64,000 nt of DNA, taken from contig CAVWXN010000005.1 of assembly GCA_963759125.1 (NCBI GenBank), positions 1,178,001-1,242,000 on the forward strand, written 5' to 3'. Made by a program: the position numbers and the translations under genes. Below, piece by piece: positions 30,662 to 39,913 of this stretch. The notes beneath the pieces are model-generated. The model saw only the letters and a list, made by a program, of their open reading frames with translations, ran no database searches and was not told the origin of the DNA. Position 1 is the first letter of the stretch. Every line of letters begins with the position of its first letter. Source of the DNA: JABDQA01 sp963759125 (lineage in GTDB: Bacteria; Desulfobacterota; Desulfobulbia; Desulfobulbales; Desulfocapsaceae).

Positions 30662-31717
30662 ATGGCTATAGCGGTACGGGTGAAATTATTTCTGACTCTG
30701 GGCATTGGGTCTGCCGGTGCTGCGCTCGCCCTTTATGCAGGGCTGCCTGCGGCGGCTCTGATCGGCTCGGCGCTGGCCGTTTCCATTGCTTCCCTGTTCA
30801 AATTGACCTGCACTGTTCCCGCAGGTTTCCGTGCCGTCGCCTTCAGCATAATAGGCAGTTCTCTCGGCAGCAGTCTGACCAGAGATTTTGTCAACCAGGC
30901 TATCCATTGGCCGATCAGTCTTTTTATTCTTACCATTTGCGTGGTCACCATTCTGACCGTCTGCAGTCTGGTGTTGGTAAAAAAATTCAATCTTTCTGCT
31001 GATACCGCACTACTGGCAACTTCCCCTGGAGCCCTGGCTTACGCTATCTCTATCGCTGCTGAAGGGATAGGCGATATTCGCTCAATTGTCGTGATTCAGA
31101 GCGTCAGGGTACTGCTTATCATCGCTTTTCTGCCATTCGTGCTTGATTATTTTTCCGGGACAATCGGGAAGTTACAGCCGATGGTCTGGTCGCCCAGCCA
31201 GATGGTAGCGCTTCGGATTTCGTTATCATCTTTCTGCTGACCCTGGTCCTGGGAAGGCTTCTGGAGAAGGTCAAGGTCCCGGCCAGCTATCTTCTGGTAG
31301 GAACCGTGGTGAGCGGAGCTGCCCATTTACTCGGCCTTGTTTCCGGCCGGCCCTCGAATGTGATATTGTTTCTCGGATTCACCATTACAGGAACTATTAT
31401 CGGCGCCCGATTTTCTACGATCTCACGCCTGGAATTGAGAAGACTGCTAAAAGCCTCGCTGATCGTGGTGCTTCTTTCAACATCCATAGCGGCAGTTTTT
31501 GCGATGGTGGTTGTCCTCAATCCTGTCGATGTCGTACGGGCAGGTGTTCGTTGCCTTTGCTCCCGGGGGCGTCGAAGCAATGGCGGCAATGGCTCTGTCA
31601 CTCGGTTATGATCCAGCCTTTGTCGCCGTCCATCATCTCTATCGGATTATATTGCTCATATTTCTTCTGCCACTGTTTTTGAAGGTTGCACATAGGTTCA
31701 TGCACACTAAAGGTTGA
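30662..31717 (+). pseudogene. AbrB-family membrane protein gene with two frame breaks
   Basis: Three consecutive pieces in three frames make one AbrB-family (bacterial 'ammonia monooxygenase/AbrB duplication') membrane protein of about 350 aa. Frame 1 runs to about 31195 ('AALALYAGLPAAALIGSALA', 'LLATSPGALAYAISIAAEG'). Frame 2 runs from about 31190 to 31535 ('VPASYLLVGTVVSGAAHLLG', 'LGFTITGTIIGARF'). Frame 3 continues to 31717 ('YGQVFVAFAPGGVEAMAAMA'). The two halves show the internal repeat of the family ('SPGALAYAISIA' and 'APGGVEAMAAMA'). One base is missing near 31190 and one is extra near 31533. True decay and sequence error cannot be told apart here. Confidence 0.75.
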
Positions 31718-31795
31718 TTAGCAATTTACTTAGATGTATATGAGAGGAAAACGACGGCAGCCGTTGCCGTTAAATATAGTCAAACGAGAGTCAAA

Positions 31796-32032
31796 ATGGC
31801 TAAGAAGAAGAAGCTGAAGAAGCATGTGATCAACCGTGAATGGTGCAAGGGCTGCGGCATCTGCGTGGCGATCTGCCCCAAGAACGTGCTGGAACTGGAT
31901 AACAAAGACAAGGCGGTGGCGGCGCGCAAAAAGGACTGCATAGCCTGCCAGTTGTGCGAACAGATCTGTCCGGACTTGGCGATCACGGTGATGATCAAGT
32001 ACGTCGAAGAGTCAGCCAGGGGGGACAAATAA
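31796..32032 (+). CDS. korD: 2-oxoacid:ferredoxin oxidoreductase, delta (2x[4Fe-4S] ferredoxin) subunit
   Basis: The 78-aa protein starts with a Lys-rich tail and has two complete cluster motifs, 'CKGCGICVAICP' and 'CIACQLCEQICP'. It is the electron-accepting ferredoxin subunit of the Kor complex. It sits one base before korA, which sets the order korD-A-B-C of the four-subunit enzyme. Confidence 0.9.
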   Translation: MAKKKKLKKHVINREWCKGCGICVAICPKNVLELDNKDKAVAARKKDCIACQLCEQICPDLAITVMIKYVEESARGDK

Positions 32033-32033
32033 G

Positions 32034-33182
32034 ATGTCGAAAAAAATAACCTTTGTCCAAGGCAACGAAGCCTGTGCCCTGGGCGCCATGTATGCGGGGC
32101 TCGATTTCTACGCGGGCTACCCGATAACCCCGTCGACTGAAATCGCCGAGACACTGGCGCTGACCATGCCGGCGGCCGGCAAGAAGTTTATCCAGATGGA
32201 AGACGAGATCAGCTCGATGTGCGCCATCATCGGCGCCTCGCTGACCGGCAACAAGGTGCTGACGGCGACCAGCGGTCCCGGCTTCTCCCTGATGCAGGAA
32301 GCGCTGGGCTACGCGGTGATGGCGGAGATCCCCTGCGTGGTGGTCAATGTGCAGCGGGGCGGTCCCTCGACCGGCAACCCGACCCATGTCAGCCAGGGCG
32401 ATGTCAACCAGGCCCGCTGGGGCACCCACGGCGACCATTCAATCGTGGCCCTGAGCGCCTCCAACCACCAGGACGTGTTCAGGATGACGGTGGAAGCCTT
32501 CAATATCGCCGAAACCTACCGCACCCCGGTGATCCTGCTGTTCGACGAGGTTATCGGCCATATGCGGGAGAAACTGATCGTTCCCGAAGAAGGGGAGATA
32601 CCGCTGGTGGCCAGACTGCGAACCAGCCTCAAGGAAGGGGTCAACTATCACCCCTACCTGCCGCGTGAGGACGGCCGCCTGCCGATGAGCGATTTCGGCG
32701 ACGTCCATCGGTTCAATGTGACGGGGCTTTACCACGACATGTGGGGCTTTCCGACCGACAAACCGGAGCTGGTGCAGGATCTGCTGCGGCACCAGATAAA
32801 CAAGATAGAAAACAACGTCCACAAGATGACTTTCTACAAGTCCTACTTTCTTGAAGACGCCCGGACGGTGCTGATTTCCTATGGTTCAGCAGCGCGTTCG
32901 GCACTGAGCGTGGTCAAGCAGCGGCGCAACCGGGGCGAAAGTATCGGCTTGCTGGAGCTGAACACGATCTGGCCATTTCCGGCGGAACTGGTGCGGGAAT
33001 GCACCCAGCATGCGGATCTGGTGGCGGTGGTCGAGATGAATGTGGGCCAGCTGACCCAGTCGGTGCGACTGGCGGTGGGCGATCAGCAACAAGTGCACCT
33101 GATCAACCGGGTCGATGGCCAGATGATCATCGACAAGGATATCAAAAAGATATTGCGTATTCTTCAGGGACGGGGGATTTAG
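32034..33182 (+). CDS. korA: 2-oxoglutarate:ferredoxin oxidoreductase, alpha subunit
   Basis: The 382-aa alpha subunit has 'GNEACALGAMYAGLDFYAGY' then 'PITPSTEIAE', the CoA/2-oxoacid domain signature, followed by 'ATSGPGFSLMQEALGYAVMA' and 'QRGGPSTGNPTHVSQGD'. It lacks a fused gamma domain, which is supplied separately as korC. The enzyme decarboxylates 2-oxoglutarate to succinyl-CoA and reduces ferredoxin, part of the anaerobic TCA route. A branched-chain or generic 2-oxoacid specificity is possible. Confidence 0.9.
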   Translation: MSKKITFVQGNEACALGAMYAGLDFYAGYPITPSTEIAETLALTMPAAGKKFIQMEDEISSMCAIIGASLTGNKVLTATSGPGFSLMQEALGYAVMAEIPCVVVNVQRGGPSTGNPTHVSQGDVNQARWGTHGDHSIVALSASNHQDVFRMTVEAFNIAETYRTPVILLFDEVIGHMREKLIVPEEGEIPLVARLRTSLKEGVNYHPYLPREDGRLPMSDFGDVHRFNVTGLYHDMWGFPTDKPELVQDLLRHQINKIENNVHKMTFYKSYFLEDARTVLISYGSAARSALSVVKQRRNRGESIGLLELNTIWPFPAELVRECTQHADLVAVVEMNVGQLTQSVRLAVGDQQQVHLINRVDGQMIIDKDIKKILRILQGRGI

Positions 33183-33185
33183 GCC

Positions 33186-33983
33186 ATGGATGTAAAATAT
33201 TATCTGAGAGAGCGGTTTTTCCCGCACCTGTGGTGCGCCGGCTGCGGGCACGGCATTGTCCTCAATGCTCTGATCCGGGCCGTTGACAGTCTGGGCATCA
33301 AGAAAAAAGACATGGTCATGGTGTCGGGCATCGGCTGTTCGTCGCGTATCTCCGGCTACGTCGATTTTCACAGTCTGCATACCCTGCACGGCCGGGCTCT
33401 GGCCTTTGCCACCGGGGTCAAGCTGAGCAAACCGTCACTGAACGTGATCGTGCCGATGGGCGACGGCGACGCTTTGGCCATCGGCGGCAACCATTTCATC
33501 CATGCGGCCAGGCGCAACATCAACATCACCGCCCTGGTCATGAATAACCGGACCTACGGCATGACCGGCGGTCAGTTTTCACCGCTGTCCGGGGTCGGCA
33601 CCAAAGCCACCACCGCGCCCTATATGAATATCGACCGTGAATTCGACACGGTGGAGCTGGCCAGCGCCGCCGGGGCGACCTTTGTGGCCCGGACCACCGT
33701 CTACCATGTCAAGCAGCTGCAGAGCATGCTGAAAAAGGCGATCAAGCACGACGGCTTCTCGGTGCTCGAGGTACTGACCCAGTGCCCGACCTATTTCGGC
33801 CGGAAGAACCGGAAGGGATCTGCGGTAGATATGCTGAATAACTATCGAGACACTACGGTGCCGATCGGCTCGGATAAGAAGAAGGAGAACCCGGAGCTGA
33901 TCGAGCGCGGCATATTCGTCGACAAGAATCTGCCAGAATACTGCCAGGCCTATGCGGAGCTGGTTGAACGGGCGAGCGCCTAA
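33186..33983 (+). CDS. korB: 2-oxoglutarate:ferredoxin oxidoreductase, beta (ThDP) subunit
   Basis: The 265-aa beta subunit has 'HLWCAGCGHGIVLNALIRAV', 'SGIGCSSRISGYVDFHSLH' and the ThDP-Mg motif 'GDGDALAIGGNHFIHAARRN' ending in 'NN'. The Cys in CAGC and GIGC are typical of the class. It follows korA by 3 bases and contains the catalytic cofactor. The soluble cytoplasmic complex is alpha-beta-gamma-delta. Confidence 0.92.
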   Translation: MDVKYYLRERFFPHLWCAGCGHGIVLNALIRAVDSLGIKKKDMVMVSGIGCSSRISGYVDFHSLHTLHGRALAFATGVKLSKPSLNVIVPMGDGDALAIGGNHFIHAARRNINITALVMNNRTYGMTGGQFSPLSGVGTKATTAPYMNIDREFDTVELASAAGATFVARTTVYHVKQLQSMLKKAIKHDGFSVLEVLTQCPTYFGRKNRKGSAVDMLNNYRDTTVPIGSDKKKENPELIERGIFVDKNLPEYCQAYAELVERASA

Positions 33984-34018
33984 CCTGACCGACATCCAAC
34001 AGGAGTGAGTGAAGCGAG

Positions 34019-34570
34019 ATGGAAATTACACGTTACCGAATCATATTTTCCGGATCAGGGGGCCAGGGGCTGGTCAGTGCGGCCATCATCTTAGCCGAGG
34101 CAGCGGTGTTGCACGAGAACCTTGAAGCGGTTCAGTCGCAGTCTTACGGTGCGGCGGCCCGCGGTGGTGCGACCCGGGCCGATGTAATCATCGCCGACGG
34201 CCCGATCAATATGCCCAAGATCGCCCAACCGGGGATTCTTATCTGCATGACCCAGGAGGCCTACAACAAGTTTTCCGGCCTGATTCGTCCGGGTGGCCTG
34301 CTCATCTCGGACAAGAAATTCGTCAAGATTACCCAGCGGGTCGATGCCCGGCAGATCGAGCTGCCGCTCTATGAGACCGTGGTCGAGGAGATCGGCAACC
34401 CGGTGGTGCTCAATATTTGTGTGCTGGGCGCCTTGATCGGCATGCGGGGTATCGTCAAGAAGGGTTCCGTGGAAAAAGTCCTGGCCGACAAGTTCCCGCC
34501 TGCCTTCATGGCCGGCAACCAGATGGCCCTGGACATCGGCTTCGAGATGGGCTTCGAATACGCTCAGTAA
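34019..34570 (+). CDS. korC: 2-oxoglutarate:ferredoxin oxidoreductase, gamma subunit
   Basis: The 183-aa gamma subunit has 'IIFSGSGGQGLVSAAIILAE' and 'SYGAAARGGATRADVIIAD', the two hallmark motifs of the 2-oxoacid oxidoreductase gamma domain. It completes korDABC. AGGAG lies 14 bases before ATG 34019 and GAAGCGAG next to it. The operon ends here at REP copy 4. Confidence 0.92.
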   Translation: MEITRYRIIFSGSGGQGLVSAAIILAEAAVLHENLEAVQSQSYGAAARGGATRADVIIADGPINMPKIAQPGILICMTQEAYNKFSGLIRPGGLLISDKKFVKITQRVDARQIELPLYETVVEEIGNPVVLNICVLGALIGMRGIVKKGSVEKVLADKFPPAFMAGNQMALDIGFEMGFEYAQ

Positions 34571-34585
34571 TGGCTCACCATTGAA

Positions 34586-34610
34586 GGGACACAATACTTA
34601 TTGTGTCCCC
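34586..34610. repeat. REP-like palindrome, copy 4
   Basis: GGGACACAATA (34586-34596) is exactly inverted as TATTGTGTCCC (34599-34609), 15 bases after korC. It belongs to the same family as copies at 16960, 22444 and 23483 and may act as an operon-end hairpin. Confidence 0.8.
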
Positions 34611-34733
34611 CTTGCCGTTTCGGTTTTCCCACCGGTTCCATAGCCGATATTTCCCATTTCCCCACAATTTGTTGTAAGATGAATTCAAGACGGGGAATCA
34701 GGCGAATTATACACCGCAGGCCAAAACCAGAGT

Positions 34734-34859
34734 ATGATTTTAGCCGGTGACTTTGGCGGCACCAAAACAGGGTGCGCACTTTTTCTGAGGCAGAAGGTAG
34801 AGCCGGAGGGGTGGTTCACGAGACCCGCTAGGCCTGCAATGTCAGCAATGGATGCTTGA
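34734..34859 (+). pseudogene. N-terminal stump of a glucokinase-like gene
   Basis: From ATG 34734 the 41-aa frame begins 'MILAGDFGGTKTGCALF', the phosphate-1 ATP-binding motif at the very start of bacterial glucokinases ('LaGDiGGTKt'). Only this motif and about 25 residues remain before a stop; no sugar-binding domain follows. A non-functional remnant. The rest of the korC to PilZ gap shows nothing else. Confidence 0.55.
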
Positions 34860-34967
34860 TTTCTCATCGGCCTGGTCATTTGAACTATGACACTCTGCAC
34901 TTGCGAGAGTCATAGGTTTCCCAATAGATCCCCGGCTGCTTGACCCGAGAAAAAAGAAGGTGCACAG

Positions 34968-35384
34968 ATGCCGAAAACAAAAGAGTTCAAGATTCAGGAC
35001 CGAAGGTTGCTGTTCAAATGCCCATCATGCGGAGCACGACGAAACTCTGTCATTCCCGATATCAGACGAAAGACGATCCGCTGCCACAACTGTGGTGAGA
35101 TGGTCCACTGCCTCTTTAACAGGCGGCCGGAGACGAGGGTCTACCATGCCGGCACACTGACCCTTAAAACCCGTGACGGCAGAGAAATGGAAGTAACGTT
35201 AAAGGACCTCTCCTCAAAAGGAATCGGCTTTGAGTTGGCAACCGGAAAGTCTCTGAGGCACCTGTCGGTGGGGCAGGAGATCAATCTGTCCTGCAGTTGG
35301 AATCCGAATCTGCTTTCCCAGTCGCGCTATGTAGTGCGTAACATCAATGGCCTCAGGGTGGGCGCCGAGAAGCTCGGCCGTTAG
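34968..35384 (+). CDS. PilZ domain protein with N-terminal zinc ribbon
   Basis: The 138-aa protein has two CxxC knuckles ('KCPSCGARR' and 'RCHNCGEM'), making a zinc-ribbon, then a PilZ domain. The PilZ c-di-GMP motifs are present: RxxxR ('RPETR', about residues 53-57) and DxSxxG ('DLSSKGIGFE'). It is a soluble, likely c-di-GMP receptor; the ribbon could bind nucleic acid or protein. It is a single gene before the aap operon. Confidence 0.82.
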   Translation: MPKTKEFKIQDRRLLFKCPSCGARRNSVIPDIRRKTIRCHNCGEMVHCLFNRRPETRVYHAGTLTLKTRDGREMEVTLKDLSSKGIGFELATGKSLRHLSVGQEINLSCSWNPNLLSQSRYVVRNINGLRVGAEKLGR

Positions 35385-35683
35385 AGGATCACTGCCATTT
35401 CCCCTCCGTCTTTTTCCAAGCAGATGAGAAGCCTGAGCCGATCAACAATACCATGATTGTCATCTCCATTACAAAAATGTCCGGACCATCCCTGCCAGCT
35501 AGTTGTTAGTAGCTGTTTTTTGTAAAAAAATATGATTGCCTGGTACCTGTCTGTTGCCAGAGAAGGGGTATCTGTGGTATCACAATACGATGTCCTTCAA
35601 GGACATGCACCACTTAACAGTTGTACTGTTTATTAAGGCGGGAAAATCTTCCCGAAAATCACAAAACTTGTCTGGAGGGAACA

Positions 35684-36712
35684 ATGAAGCTTTGGAAAAA
35701 TCTTTTTATCGGATGTTCGCTGGTAGCGATGTCTGCAGGACTGGCATTTGCCGACAACGGTGATACCCTGAAAGATGTGCAGGCCAAGGGATATATCCAG
35801 GTTGGTGTAAACGGTGACCTGTTCGGATTCGGTAAAGCCGATCAGAAAGGGGTCTGGAAGGGCCTTGATGTCGATACGGCCCGAGCTATTGCCGTTGCTG
35901 TTTTCGGTGACTATAAAGACCGTCTCCGTTACACCCCGCTGACTGCAAAGACCCGCTTCACTGCTCTGCAGTCTAAAGAAATCGACGTGTTGACCAGAAA
36001 CTGCACCCAGACCCTGGGGCGTGACACTTCGCTCGGCCTCGATTTCGTCCAGGTCAACTACTATGACGGCCAGGGCTTCATGGTACCCAAGGCGCTCGGT
36101 GTCAAAAGCGCCAATGAACTTGGCGGCGCCACCGTCTGCGTACTGCCCGGGACAACCACCGAGCAGAATGCCGCCGATTTTTTCCGCTCCAACAATATGG
36201 AATGGAAAACGGTCACCATCGAGAATACCGCAGAACTTTCCCAGGCCTTCTGGGCCGGCCGCTGCGACGTACTTACCTCTGATGCCTCTCAGCTTGCTGG
36301 TCTTCGTGCCAGTGCTCCGAAACCTGAAGACTACATGATTCTACCTGACATAATTTCCAAAGAACCTCTGGCTCCGGCCGTTCGCCACGGTGATAACCAG
36401 TGGAAGGACATTGTCAATTATGCGGTTCTAGCGATGATTAATGCTGAGGAATTAGGCATTACCTCCGCCAACGTGGACGAGATGCTTAAATCAACAGATC
36501 CTAAAATTCAACGCTTTCTGGGTGTTACGCCCGGCAACGGTGCCGCCCTGGGAGTCGATGAAAAATTTGCTTACAATATCGTCAAAATGGTGGGTAACTA
36601 CGGCGAAGTTTTCGAGCGTAATGTCGGCGTCAACACACCGCTCGGCATCGAGCGCGGCCTTAACGCTCTGTGGACCGATGGCGGTCTGATGTATTCCCCG
36701 CCGTTCAAATAA
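35684..36712 (+). CDS. aapJ: General L-amino-acid ABC transporter, periplasmic binding protein
   Basis: The 342-aa protein has a signal peptide ('MKLWKNLFIGCSLVAMSAGL', cut near 'AFAD') and the family pattern 'GDTLKDVQAKGYIQVGVNGD', 'RYTPLTAKTRFTALQSKEID' and 'VLPGTTTEQNAADFF'. It matches AapJ/BztA-type receptors for polar and acidic amino acids. GGAGGGAACA precedes ATG 35684; the longer frame from 35621 is not supported. It is first of four genes aapJQMP. The 299 bases upstream hold no gene and no clear promoter that I can see. Confidence 0.9.
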   Translation: MKLWKNLFIGCSLVAMSAGLAFADNGDTLKDVQAKGYIQVGVNGDLFGFGKADQKGVWKGLDVDTARAIAVAVFGDYKDRLRYTPLTAKTRFTALQSKEIDVLTRNCTQTLGRDTSLGLDFVQVNYYDGQGFMVPKALGVKSANELGGATVCVLPGTTTEQNAADFFRSNNMEWKTVTIENTAELSQAFWAGRCDVLTSDASQLAGLRASAPKPEDYMILPDIISKEPLAPAVRHGDNQWKDIVNYAVLAMINAEELGITSANVDEMLKSTDPKIQRFLGVTPGNGAALGVDEKFAYNIVKMVGNYGEVFERNVGVNTPLGIERGLNALWTDGGLMYSPPFK

Positions 36713-36734
36713 TCAGATTCATTTGACCCATACT

Positions 36735-36773
36735 TTTCCGTTCCCCCGGTCTCTCTGCCGGCGGGAGCGGAAA
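36735..36773 (+). other. Intercistronic hairpin between aapJ and aapQ
   Basis: TTTCCGTTCCCCCG (36735-36748) pairs, with one mismatch/bulge, with CGGGAGCGGAAA (36762-36773). No T-run follows. A stem-loop after a binding-protein gene often keeps its mRNA more abundant than that of the permeases. Confidence 0.5.
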
Positions 36774-36828
36774 AGACCGGCTGGACCCCCGATAGCTGGG
36801 GGCGCCAGCCAAAACTGTACTATTTATT

Positions 36829-38007
36829 ATGGCCTCAGAGCAGACCAACAACGCCAAGACCTATTTCTGGAACGACGAGAAAACCAGGGCGATAATCTAC
36901 CAGGTCGTCACCGCCGCATTTGTGGCTTTTCTCGGCTACTACCTGATTTCCAATGTGCAGACCAACATGGAGAAACAGTCGATTGCCAGCGGCTTCGGTT
37001 TTATCGAGAAGGAAGCAGCCTTCGAGATCGGTGAGACGCTAATTGACTATTCGGCGGCCGACACCTATGGCCGTGCTCTAATGGTCGGTGTGCTTAACAC
37101 CCTGAAAGTCTCCTTGGTAGGGATGATACTGACGACGATCCTGGGGACTATCATTGGGGTATGTACGCTATCCAGCAATTGGCTGATCTCGAAATTTGGG
37201 ACTATGTACGTTGAATTGTTCCAGAATATTCCAGTGCTGTTGCAGCTCTTTTTCTTCTATGCCCTGTTTTATGAGATCTTTCCCGCACCTCGTCAGGCGC
37301 TCAACCCGGTTACCGGTGTATTTATCACCAACCGAGGCATCGATTTTCCGGTTCCAGCTCCTGACCCGGCCTGGGGTTACGTTGGCCTGGCCTTTTTCGC
37401 AGCCTGTATCGTCATTTGGCTGGTAAATCGCTGGGCAGTGAAACGGCAGGAAAGAAGCGGCCAGCAATTCCCAACCTTCTGGGTCGGGCTGGGAATACTC
37501 ATAGGTCTTCCGCTTCTTACCTGGCTCCTCAACGGGTTACCGACAGAGATGGACGTACCGGTGCTCAAGGGCTTCAACTTCGAGGGCGGCAGGAATATAA
37601 GTCCTGAGTTTTCAGCGCTGCTTATCGGTCTGGTTCTCTACACCGCTTCCTTCATTGCCCAGATCGTACGGGCCGGTATTCAGTCGATAAGCCACGGCCA
37701 GACAGAGGCCGCCATGTCGATCGGCTTGAAGCCGGGACTGGTGCTTAAACTGGTAATCTTTCCACAAGCCCTTCGGGTTATTGTCCCACCGCTGACCAGC
37801 CAGCTTCTGAACCTGACCAAGAACAGCTCGCTGGCGGTGGCCATCGGCTATCCCGATTTCGTCCAGGTTGCTGGTACCACCATCAACCAGACTGGTCAGG
37901 CCGTGGAAGGGGTGGCCATGATGATGATCGTCTACCTGACCTTCAGTTTGCTGACCTCGGCCTTCATGAACTGGTACAACAAGAAAATCAAGATCGTCGA
38001 ACGGTAG
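36829..38007 (+). CDS. aapQ: Amino-acid ABC transporter permease 1
   Basis: The 392-aa membrane protein has an N-terminal extension typical of AapQ/BztB and a C-terminal permease core with the EAA loop 'TEAAMSIGLKPGLVLKLVIF' and 'QALRVIVPPLTSQLLNLTKN'. It pairs with the second permease to form the channel. It overlaps nothing and is 7 bases before aapM. Confidence 0.9.
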   Translation: MASEQTNNAKTYFWNDEKTRAIIYQVVTAAFVAFLGYYLISNVQTNMEKQSIASGFGFIEKEAAFEIGETLIDYSAADTYGRALMVGVLNTLKVSLVGMILTTILGTIIGVCTLSSNWLISKFGTMYVELFQNIPVLLQLFFFYALFYEIFPAPRQALNPVTGVFITNRGIDFPVPAPDPAWGYVGLAFFAACIVIWLVNRWAVKRQERSGQQFPTFWVGLGILIGLPLLTWLLNGLPTEMDVPVLKGFNFEGGRNISPEFSALLIGLVLYTASFIAQIVRAGIQSISHGQTEAAMSIGLKPGLVLKLVIFPQALRVIVPPLTSQLLNLTKNSSLAVAIGYPDFVQVAGTTINQTGQAVEGVAMMMIVYLTFSLLTSAFMNWYNKKIKIVER

Positions 38008-38014
38008 CTCAATC

Positions 38015-39118
38015 ATGGCTGAAACAACACAGATCGAAGAAATAAAGCCCCCAATCACCGATGTGGGTGTCATCGGCTGGCTGCGGCAGCATCTGTTCAA
38101 CGGAGTCTTCAACTCGATCGCCACGATCCTGATTCTTGGCTTTCTGATCAGGGTCATCCCCCAGCTCACCCAGTGGGCCTTCATCGACAGCGTCTGGTTT
38201 TCCTCCGGTCAGGAGTGTCATCAGGCTGAAGGCGCCTGCTGGTCAGTTATCACCCAGAACATCCGCTTCACCATATTCGGTTATTTCCCTTATGAGCATC
38301 AGTGGCGCCCGCTGGTAGCCATGATCATCCTGGTTGGGATGCTGATCTATAGCCGTGAATGGGACCGCTGGAACAAGCGGCTTGGCTATGTCTGGATCTT
38401 TGCTCTGTTTGTCATGGGCTTGCTGATGAAGGGCGGACTTTTTGGCCTGGTGCCCGTTGAGAGCACCAAGTGGAGTGGCCTGCCGCTGACCCTGCTGCTC
38501 AGTTTTTTCGGCATTCTTGCCTCCTATCCGCTCGGGGTGATGCTGGCCCTGGGCCGACAGTCGCAGATGCCGATCATCAAATCGCTCTGCGTGGTCTACA
38601 TCGAGATGATACGCGGGGTACCGCTTATCACCATGCTGTTCATGTCCTCGGTCATGTTCCCGCTGTTTCTGCCCGAAGGTGTCACCATCGACAAGGTGCT
38701 GCGGGCCCAGGCGGCCATCATTCTCTTTACCGCTGCCTATATTGCCGAAGTGGTGCGCGGCGGTCTGCAGGCGATGGACAGGGGGCAGTACGAAGCAGCG
38801 GAATCGCTGGGCTTGAATTATTTTCAGATGATGCGGATGATCATTTTGCCCCAGGCCCTGAAAATCGTGATTCCACCGACGGTGGGTATCTTGATATCCG
38901 CTTTCAAGGATACCTCGCTGGTCGTAATTATTGCGCTGTATGATATCCTGAACACCACCAAATCGATTTTGTCGGAACCGGAATGGACCGGTTTCAGTAC
39001 CGAGGCGTACATCTTCATCGCCATGATCTATTATGTCTGCTGTTTCTCCATGTCGCAGTACAGCCGCCGCATCGAAAAACAGCTGGAATACAAGCATACA
39101 CCGAACCAACAATCATAA
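38015..39118 (+). CDS. aapM: Amino-acid ABC transporter permease 2
   Basis: The 367-aa membrane protein is the AapM/BztC partner. The long N-terminal half has several helices; the C-terminal core holds 'EVVRGGLQAMDRGQYEAAES' and 'QALKIVIPPTVGILISAFKD', the EAA contact loop for the ATPase. 'IEMIRGVPLITMLFMSSVMF' is the usual HAAT-family permease motif. Confidence 0.9.
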   Translation: MAETTQIEEIKPPITDVGVIGWLRQHLFNGVFNSIATILILGFLIRVIPQLTQWAFIDSVWFSSGQECHQAEGACWSVITQNIRFTIFGYFPYEHQWRPLVAMIILVGMLIYSREWDRWNKRLGYVWIFALFVMGLLMKGGLFGLVPVESTKWSGLPLTLLLSFFGILASYPLGVMLALGRQSQMPIIKSLCVVYIEMIRGVPLITMLFMSSVMFPLFLPEGVTIDKVLRAQAAIILFTAAYIAEVVRGGLQAMDRGQYEAAESLGLNYFQMMRMIILPQALKIVIPPTVGILISAFKDTSLVVIIALYDILNTTKSILSEPEWTGFSTEAYIFIAMIYYVCCFSMSQYSRRIEKQLEYKHTPNQQS

Positions 39119-39139
39119 CTCCGCATACAATGAGTCGGC

Positions 39140-39913
39140 ATGAGTACAGAACAGACCAGTAATCAGACCCCATCGGCCGAGGGCACGCCGATTATTGAAA
39201 TCATTGAAATGCACAAATGGTTTGACGATTTCCATGTGCTCAAAGACATCAATCTTGAGGTAAGGCCGCAGGAGAAGATCGTCGTCTGCGGACCGTCGGG
39301 ATCGGGTAAATCGACCATGATCCGTTGCATCAACCGGCTCGAAGAGCATCAGCGCGGCAAGATAATTGTCAATGGAACCGAGTTGACCCGGGACCTGAAG
39401 AATATTGAACGGGTTCGCACTGAAGTCGGCATGGTCTTTCAGCACTTTAATCTGTTTCCCCATCTGACGATTCTGGACAACCTCACGGTGGGCCCGATCT
39501 GGGTAAGGAAGATGCCGAAAAAAGAGGCTGAAGAGCTGGCCATGCATTACCTGGAGATGGTGAAAATCCCGGAACAGGCTCAGAAATACCCGGGCCAGGT
39601 ATCAGGCGGGCAGCAGCAGCGAGTGGCAATTGCCCGCAGCCTCTGCATGAAGCCCAAAATCATGCTGTTCGATGAGCCTACTTCGGCTCTGGACCCGGAG
39701 ATGATCAAAGAGGTACTTGACGTCATGGTAGACCTGGCCAGAGAAGGTATGACCATGATCGTGGTCACCCATGAAATGGGATTTGCCAAAGAAGTGGCCG
39801 ACCGGGTTATTTTTATGGATTTTGGGGAGATTGTCGAAGAGAACGAACCTTTCGAGTTTTTTGACAACCCGAAGCACGACAGGACCAAGTTGTTTCTCAG
39901 TCAGATTCTCTAG
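39140..39913 (+). CDS. aapP: Amino-acid ABC transporter ATPase
   Basis: The 257-aa ATPase has Walker A 'GPSGSGKST', signature 'VSGGQQQRVAIARSL', Walker B 'IMLFDEPTSALD' and the H-loop 'VVTHEMGFAKEVADR'. It powers AapJQM. Its N-terminus has about 18 extra polar residues before 'IIEIIEMHKWF'. Last gene of the operon; no terminator hairpin with a T-run was found after it. Confidence 0.93.
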   Translation: MSTEQTSNQTPSAEGTPIIEIIEMHKWFDDFHVLKDINLEVRPQEKIVVCGPSGSGKSTMIRCINRLEEHQRGKIIVNGTELTRDLKNIERVRTEVGMVFQHFNLFPHLTILDNLTVGPIWVRKMPKKEAEELAMHYLEMVKIPEQAQKYPGQVSGGQQQRVAIARSLCMKPKIMLFDEPTSALDPEMIKEVLDVMVDLAREGMTMIVVTHEMGFAKEVADRVIFMDFGEIVEENEPFEFFDNPKHDRTKLFLSQIL

